Source: Gp6-AA40 sp035649635 (GTDB taxonomy: Bacteria > Acidobacteriota > Vicinamibacteria > Vicinamibacterales > UBA2999). Taken from it: 64,000 nt of DNA. Position numbers and translations under genes: made by a program. Below the pieces are notes generated by a model. It made no database searches and was not told the DNA's origin. It saw only the letters and a program-made list of their open reading frames with translations. Every line of letters starts with the position of its first letter. The first letter of the stretch is position 1. Below are positions 59,876 through 64,000 of the stretch, piece after piece. The DNA lies in assembly GCA_035649635.1 (NCBI GenBank), contig DASRJE010000154.1, positions 39,225 through 103,224 on the forward strand. The letters run 5' to 3'.

Positions 59876-60640
59876 ATGCGCGTTCGTCTGTGGCTAGTGG
59901 TTGTCTTCCTCGTCTCACGACACCTGGGCGTTGCAGCGGCCGAAGGCGAGCCTCGCGATTCCATAGCCGGCGAGGGGGTCACCGGGAACGCGGCCGTCGC
60001 CGACACGCCGCTCACGCGGGACGCGGCAAAGGCGCGAGTCACGGTGCGCGTCTACAGTTCGACGAGAATCGCCGCCGGAGCGCAGCGAGCGGCGCTCGAT
60101 GTGGCTCAGGCCACGTTTGCGGCGGCGTCGGTCCAGATCGTCTGGAAGATCTGCACCAAGGTTGCGTGCGATGCGCCATTGTCGGCGACGGAAGTCGCGC
60201 TGCGAATGGTGCAATTACCGGAGGGCGATGGCGATCGTCATCTTGGAAACGCCTTGATCGACCCGCAGAACCGGACCGGTGTGCTGGCGACGGTGTACGT
60301 CAATCGCACCCTGCGGCTCGCCCGTGAGCTCGAGATCGACCATCACAAGCTGCTCGGGCGAACGGTCGCGCACGAGATCGGACACCTGCTGCTCGCAACC
60401 AATACGCACGCGGCGTCCGGCTTGATGCGAGAGATCTGGTCGCGCGGCGAGTTGCTGCAGACACGGCGCGAAGACTGGATACTTCATCCGCTCGACGTTC
60501 TCGCCATTCTGCGCCGCCTCGAACCCGAAGGTCACGAGTTTGGAAGTCACGACGTGGACAGAGACCGCGAAGACCTCTCGCGTACGACCGAGCCGACTGT
60601 GGGTGAAGGCGGGTCTTTCGACCCGCCTTCGGGACTGTGA
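59876..60640 (+). CDS. secreted protein with HExxH metalloprotease-like motif
   Basis: 254 residues from the ATG at 59876. Residues 1-22 are a signal peptide. TVRVYSSTRIAAGAQRAALDVAQATFAAASVQIVWKIC is followed, after a variable part, by GRTVAHEIGHLLLATNTHAASGLMREIW. The HEIGH core plus a downstream His and Met resembles a metzincin-like zinc protease, but the full third-ligand pattern is imperfect. The final residues (VGEGGSFDPPSGL) are encoded by a strong palindrome at 60605-60630. No neighbour suggests a target. Confidence 0.78.
   Translation: MRVRLWLVVVFLVSRHLGVAAAEGEPRDSIAGEGVTGNAAVADTPLTRDAAKARVTVRVYSSTRIAAGAQRAALDVAQATFAAASVQIVWKICTKVACDAPLSATEVALRMVQLPEGDGDRHLGNALIDPQNRTGVLATVYVNRTLRLARELEIDHHKLLGRTVAHEIGHLLLATNTHAASGLMREIWSRGELLQTRREDWILHPLDVLAILRRLEPEGHEFGSHDVDRDREDLSRTTEPTVGEGGSFDPPSGL
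60605..60630. repeat. palindrome GAAGGCGGGTC...GACCCGCCTTC at a gene end
   Basis: A perfect 11-base inverted repeat with a 4-base loop lies inside the last codons of the HExxH gene and ends 10 bases before its stop. It is the sister of the palindrome at 35000-35021, with the same GGCGGGTC stem. It may end transcription between the two convergent genes. Confidence 0.65.
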
Positions 60641-60648
60641 TTCGTTGA

Positions 60649-61758
60649 CTAGTTAACCTTGATGGTAAACGGCAACGTGAACGTCGCGGGATTGGGAGAG
60701 GCTAGCGAGTGGAGCGATCCCGAGCAGCCAGCGTTCACCTGTTGATACAGTCTGGCGGCAAAATCGAAGCTTCCATCCGCCGGCAGCGACGTCTGCGGCC
60801 AGTTGTCCTGGACCTTCGAATGGGCAGTCGCAAGGAAGCTCATGCCGGGCGCGACGATCACATTCTGGAGGCAAAGGCTCTGCCCGTTGGGAGTCCCGGT
60901 ACCAGACAGGATCGTATTGAAGTTGGAGCTGTCGAACTCACCGGCTGCGGTGTAGCTCTTGACCGCATTCCCACCGTTCGTCGAGAAGCTCGAATCGAGC
61001 CCGATTCGAAGATCGAACGACTGCTCTGATCCACATGTGTTGACGACCAGCACGTTGTCGGAGAACTGACCGGGCTGCGAGCTCGTGACCTTGCCGGCCT
61101 TTGCGCCGTTTGTCGGCACCTTCAGCGAGGTCGTGTCGAGAATTCCAAGGTTGAAGTCCTGGTCGGTGACGAAGTTGTAAACCTTCAGACAGTCCGTCGG
61201 ATGGACGAGACGGATGTGCACCTGAATATTGGTCACCGTGCCCACCTGCGAACCTGCATCCAGTTTCAGGTTGCCGACCAGATCAGTTCCATCCACCGTT
61301 GGTGGAAGGTTGCCGGCCTTGTCGGGAGAAATGTAGATCGTGACTTTCGAGACGTCGCTTTGGCCGGTCGTGGACAGAGTGAAGGTGTTCGGGCTCGGTG
61401 ACAGATCCACGAATCCGCCCTTCTGATCCTGGGTCAGCGTGAACGTGACTCCTGAACTGTAGTCCGTCGCTTTACCCGGGCCTGCGCTCGTAACCCAGTT
61501 CACATCGAATGTTGCGAACTCTCCCATGGTGAACGCGCTCGCGTTCACAGTGTAAAAGAGCTGGATCGTTCCTACCGCCTGACCGTTGTTGACCACGACC
61601 GGCGAACCGCTGGCATTCGCCACCGACACCGTCATCGAATCTTTCGCCCACGCCGTTCCCGTGGACCACGCACACACGAACGCAAGCACGATCGCCGCAA
61701 TTGCTGTTTTCGTGCTTGCGCTGACCGAGCTCAGTGACGACATTCCATTTCTGTCCAT
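60649..61758 (-). CDS. secreted protein of unknown function, beta-rich
   Basis: 369 residues from the ATG at 61758, preceded by GAGGAG; a second ATG at 61743 is less well placed. A signal peptide (TKTAIAAIVLAFVCAWSTGTAWA) precedes MTVSVANASGSPVVVNNGQAVGTIQLFYTVNASAFTMGEFATFDVNWVTS, a beta-sandwich-like start. Cysteines occur in HPTDCLKVYNFVTDQDFNLGILD and VVNTCGSEQSFDLRIGLD. The low lysine content and many Ser, Thr and Asn residues suit a surface or extracellular protein. No family recognised. It is convergent with the HExxH gene. Confidence 0.72.
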   Translation of the reverse strand: MDRNGMSSLSSVSASTKTAIAAIVLAFVCAWSTGTAWAKDSMTVSVANASGSPVVVNNGQAVGTIQLFYTVNASAFTMGEFATFDVNWVTSAGPGKATDYSSGVTFTLTQDQKGGFVDLSPSPNTFTLSTTGQSDVSKVTIYISPDKAGNLPPTVDGTDLVGNLKLDAGSQVGTVTNIQVHIRLVHPTDCLKVYNFVTDQDFNLGILDTTSLKVPTNGAKAGKVTSSQPGQFSDNVLVVNTCGSEQSFDLRIGLDSSFSTNGGNAVKSYTAAGEFDSSNFNTILSGTGTPNGQSLCLQNVIVAPGMSFLATAHSKVQDNWPQTSLPADGSFDFAARLYQQVNAGCSGSLHSLASPNPATFTLPFTIKVN

Positions 61759-61984
61759 ACTTCGAGGCTCCTCATTCCTTTCGCCGAGGACGCTCGACTC
61801 GGCCACACGTTCTCAGTGCAAGCGCAAGACCGCTTTCGCGATCTGCGCCTAGGCTCGGCGAACTCAATGGGATGCGGAGAATCCTGAAAACCGTCGGGGG
61901 TGCGTCTGGGTTGGAGCAGATAACATTGTGGCTGGAGCCAGACGATGACGCAGGGGCGAGAGTAGCAAGCGTGGCAGGATTCCG

Positions 61985-63205
61985 ATGGATTCGATGATCA
62001 CAGCCGCGGCGCATGCGCTGGCCGCTGGTGATCCTCTCGGCGCGTTGAAGCGGGTCGCGCTGCGCGACGATGCGCCGGCGCTCGCGCTTCGAGGTATCGC
62101 GATGGCCCAGCTCGGCGACCTCGTTCGAGCGCGGGCTCTCGTGCGCCGCGCGGCACGTGCCTTCGGCCCGAGAGAGGCGGTGGCCCGCGCCAGGTGTATC
62201 GTCGCGGAAGCCGAGATCGCCCTCGTCTCACGCGACCTGAGTTGGCCTGCCAAGACGCTCGACACCGCGCGGGCGACGCTCGAAGCGCACGGCGACCGCG
62301 TAAACGCCGCGCATGCGCGATATCTCGAAGTCCGGCGCCTCCTTCTGATCGGGCACCTCGATGAAGCCGAGCGCGCGCTCGCCGATCTCAACCCGGCCCT
62401 TTTTCCTCCCGCATCGCGAACAGCTCACGAACTGGTCGTTGCGGGAATTGCAATGCGGCGTTTGCGCACGAAGGCCGCGCGCGCGGCACTTGCCCGTGCC
62501 GAACGTGCAGCGCACCACGCACGCATCCCGGCGCTGACGGCGGAGGTCGAAAGCGCATCGCTCCTCCTGAATACGCCCGCGGCGCGCCTGATTGCGAAGG
62601 GTCAGGAGGAATTCCTTCTGCTCGAAGAAGTCGAGGCATTGGTGGCGTCGAACGCATTCGTCGTGGACGCCTGTCGACTTGTCGTGCGTCATGACCGCAC
62701 GGTGATCTCGCTCGCCAGGCGTCCCGTGTTGTTCGCGCTGGCACGCACGCTTGGCGAAGCGTGGCCGGGAGACGTCGCGAGGGATACCCTCGTCGCGCGG
62801 GCTTTCGGATCGAAGTTCGTCGATGAATCGCATCGCGCACGCTTGCGTGTCGAAGTCGGTCGGCTTCGCCGGCTGCTTCGGTCGTTTGCCGCTATCAGCG
62901 CGACCAAACGAGGATTTGCGATGGCGCCACGCCACGCACGCGACGTCGTCGTGCTGGCGCGTCCGGTCGAGGAAGAGCATGCGACAGTGCTCGCCTTCCT
63001 GGCGGATGGTGAATCGTGGTCGAGCTCGGCGCTCGCGCTCGCCCTTGGCCGGAGCCAGCGCACCGTGCAACGGGCGCTCGACTCGCTTGTGGCGGCAGGC
63101 AAGGTGCAGTCGTTCGGTCGCGGGCGAGCGCGTCGTTGGATGACCCCGTCAGTGCCGGGATTCACGACGACGTTGTTACTCCCCGCTCCGATGCCGAGTG
63201 ACTAG
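61985..63205 (+). CDS. helical-repeat protein with C-terminal winged-helix DNA-binding domain
   Basis: 406 residues from the ATG at 61985; MITAAAHAL begins three codons later. The first 220 residues are TPR-like helices (LALRGIAMAQLGDLVRARALVRRAARAFG, ARCIVAEAEIALVSRDLSWPAKTLDTARATLEAHGD). The middle part LARTLGEAWPGDVARDTLVARAFGSKFVDESHRARLRVEVGRLRRLL resembles an OmpR-type winged helix. The end VLAFLADGESWSSSALALALGRSQRTVQRALDSLVAAGKVQSFGRGRARRW is a second helix-turn-helix. It is followed after 9 bases by the propeller gene, suggesting autoregulated control of that unit. Confidence 0.82.
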   Translation: MDSMITAAAHALAAGDPLGALKRVALRDDAPALALRGIAMAQLGDLVRARALVRRAARAFGPREAVARARCIVAEAEIALVSRDLSWPAKTLDTARATLEAHGDRVNAAHARYLEVRRLLLIGHLDEAERALADLNPALFPPASRTAHELVVAGIAMRRLRTKAARAALARAERAAHHARIPALTAEVESASLLLNTPAARLIAKGQEEFLLLEEVEALVASNAFVVDACRLVVRHDRTVISLARRPVLFALARTLGEAWPGDVARDTLVARAFGSKFVDESHRARLRVEVGRLRRLLRSFAAISATKRGFAMAPRHARDVVVLARPVEEEHATVLAFLADGESWSSSALALALGRSQRTVQRALDSLVAAGKVQSFGRGRARRWMTPSVPGFTTTLLLPAPMPSD

Positions 63206-63214
63206 GATGGAGCC

Positions 63215-63871
63215 ATGAGTCGATCAACGGCCGAGATGGTGCGCGAGTATGGACCCTTTCCGGGTGTCGACCACGTCCATGGCGTCACGTACGACGGCCA
63301 TCACGTCTGGTTTGCTGCCGGAAACACGTTGAACGCCCTCGATCCGGCGAGCGGGAAGATCCTGCGCTCGATCGACGTCGCTGCGCATGCGGGGACGGCC
63401 TTCGACGGCGAGCACCTGTATCAACTCGCCGAGGATCGCATCCAGAAGATCGATCCGAAGACCGGCCGTGTGCTGGCGACGATCCCGGCGCCTGGCGGCG
63501 GCGGTGACTCGGGGCTCGCGTGGGCCGAAGGGACGCTCTGGGTGGGTCAGTATCGGGACCGGAAGATCCATCAAGTGGATCCTGTGACAGGCGCGATTCT
63601 TCGCACGATCGAGTCCAACCGCTTCGTCACCGGGGTGACGTGGGTCGACGGAGAGCTCTGGCACGGCACCTGGGAAGGGGACGAAAGCGACGTGAGGCGA
63701 GTCGATCCGGAAACGGGACAAGTTCTGGAGAGGCTCGAGATGCCGCCCGGTGTGGGCGTGTCGGGACTGGAGTCAGACGGAGGCGATCGGTTCTTCTGCG
63801 GAGGCGGACGGAGCGGGAAAATCAGGACCGTCCGCCGGCCCAGGCGGGTTCGCGCAACGAGTGTGCCGTGA
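63215..63871 (+). CDS. cytoplasmic YncE-like beta-propeller protein
   Basis: 218 residues. Blades repeat the pattern DPxTGxxLxxI: ALDPASGKILRSIDVAAH, KIDPKTGRVLATIPAP, QVDPVTGAILRTIESNRF and RVDPETGQVLERLEMPP. A tail FFCGGGRSGKIRTVRRPR follows. No signal peptide is present. The stop overlaps the start of the next gene by 4 bases (GTGA at 63868-63871), so the two are translationally coupled. The same pair after a helix-turn-helix gene is familiar in soil bacteria, but the role is unknown. Confidence 0.8.
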   Translation: MSRSTAEMVREYGPFPGVDHVHGVTYDGHHVWFAAGNTLNALDPASGKILRSIDVAAHAGTAFDGEHLYQLAEDRIQKIDPKTGRVLATIPAPGGGGDSGLAWAEGTLWVGQYRDRKIHQVDPVTGAILRTIESNRFVTGVTWVDGELWHGTWEGDESDVRRVDPETGQVLERLEMPPGVGVSGLESDGGDRFFCGGGRSGKIRTVRRPRRVRATSVP

Positions 63872-64000
63872 CGATCGACGGCGACGGCCGGGACCCGATC
63901 TTCTCCAAGGCACAGAGCTACGAGCGCTTCATGGGCCGGTGGAGCCGCAGCCTGGCCACGCTCCTCGTCCGGTTTGCCGAAGTACATGACGGCGACACGG
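63868..64000 (+). CDS. SAM-dependent methyltransferase, N-terminal part only
   Basis: The frame from the GTG at 63868 stays open to the window end (44 residues): it begins VTIDGDGRDPIFSKAQ, then SYERFMGRWSRSLATLLVRFAEVHDGD. The phrase AQSYERFMGRWSR is typical of the start of a class I methyltransferase family whose SAM loop should follow immediately outside the window. It overlaps the propeller gene by 4 bases. Confidence 0.7.
   Translation, partial: MTIDGDGRDPIFSKAQSYERFMGRWSRSLATLLVRFAEVHDGDT

Noticed and set aside
1..64000. tRNA, rRNA, riboswitch or prophage
   Set aside because: I looked for conserved RNA gene features and phage structural or integrase genes and saw none that I could support.

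Overview
The window is GC-rich, densely coded bacterial DNA. Its gene content points to an acidobacterium of the Vicinamibacteria type. The main clues are a TonB-dependent receptor with an N-terminal carboxypeptidase-like domain, two large Hanks-type Ser/Thr kinases (one ending in a TolB/PD40-like propeller), an orphan MacB/FtsX-type permease of the kind expanded in Acidobacteriota, and many secreted proteins of unknown function. This assignment is inference: there is no rRNA or other marker gene. I saw no tRNA, rRNA, CRISPR array or intact insertion sequence.

Layout. 1-9.2 kb: a cut-off secreted protein, a GlcG/HbpS-like protein with an alpha/beta hydrolase lipoprotein, a TonB receptor, a PIG-L deacetylase and an NHL propeller. 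8.9-12.5 kb: a small conserved protein, a membrane kinase and a RibD/DHFR-like reductase. 12.7-24.9 kb: an aerobic benzoyl-CoA (box) catabolic cluster. 25.0-32.6 kb: a PQQ-type sugar dehydrogenase, an arylsulfotransferase-like propeller, a kinase-propeller fusion, and small secreted and cupin proteins. 32.6-40.8 kb: a TauD dioxygenase, a dicarboxylate-type symporter, then a minus-strand run of secreted proteins including a metallo-beta-lactamase (MBL) fusion with a degraded metal site. 41-49 kb: an AraC regulator, then an acyl-CoA ligase and CoA-acylating aldehyde dehydrogenase operon divergent from a winged-helix/ATPase/TPR regulator. 49-54 kb: a D-aminoacylase-like lipoprotein, PrmA and an ABC-type permease. 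54.1-54.7 kb: a repeat-rich gap with a gene remnant. 54.7-64 kb: a Tat-exported alcohol dehydrogenase, an intact MBL enzyme, DUF2182 and DUF899 proteins, a secreted HExxH protein, and a regulator-propeller-methyltransferase operon cut by the window end.

The most coherent system is the box cluster. Two minus-strand transcription units carry benzoate-CoA ligase, a TetR regulator, an enoyl-CoA hydratase, BoxC, an MFS importer and an AroE-like dehydrogenase (unit 1), and BoxB, a 3-oxoadipyl-CoA-type thiolase and an alpha/beta hydrolase (unit 2). Together they would import an aromatic acid, activate it to the CoA thioester, epoxidise and open the ring, and cleave the product to central metabolites. 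A tannase/feruloyl-esterase-like secreted enzyme diverges from the ligase and could supply substrate. A near-identical palindrome (core AACGNNCGTT) lies in front of the ligase, the hydratase-boxC block and boxB, which predicts a local TetR regulon. BoxA, the reductase, and BoxD, the semialdehyde dehydrogenase, are not in the window.

A second theme is dispersed repeats at gene ends. At least five repeat families sit immediately 3' of genes, and in three places they supply the last codons of the upstream protein.
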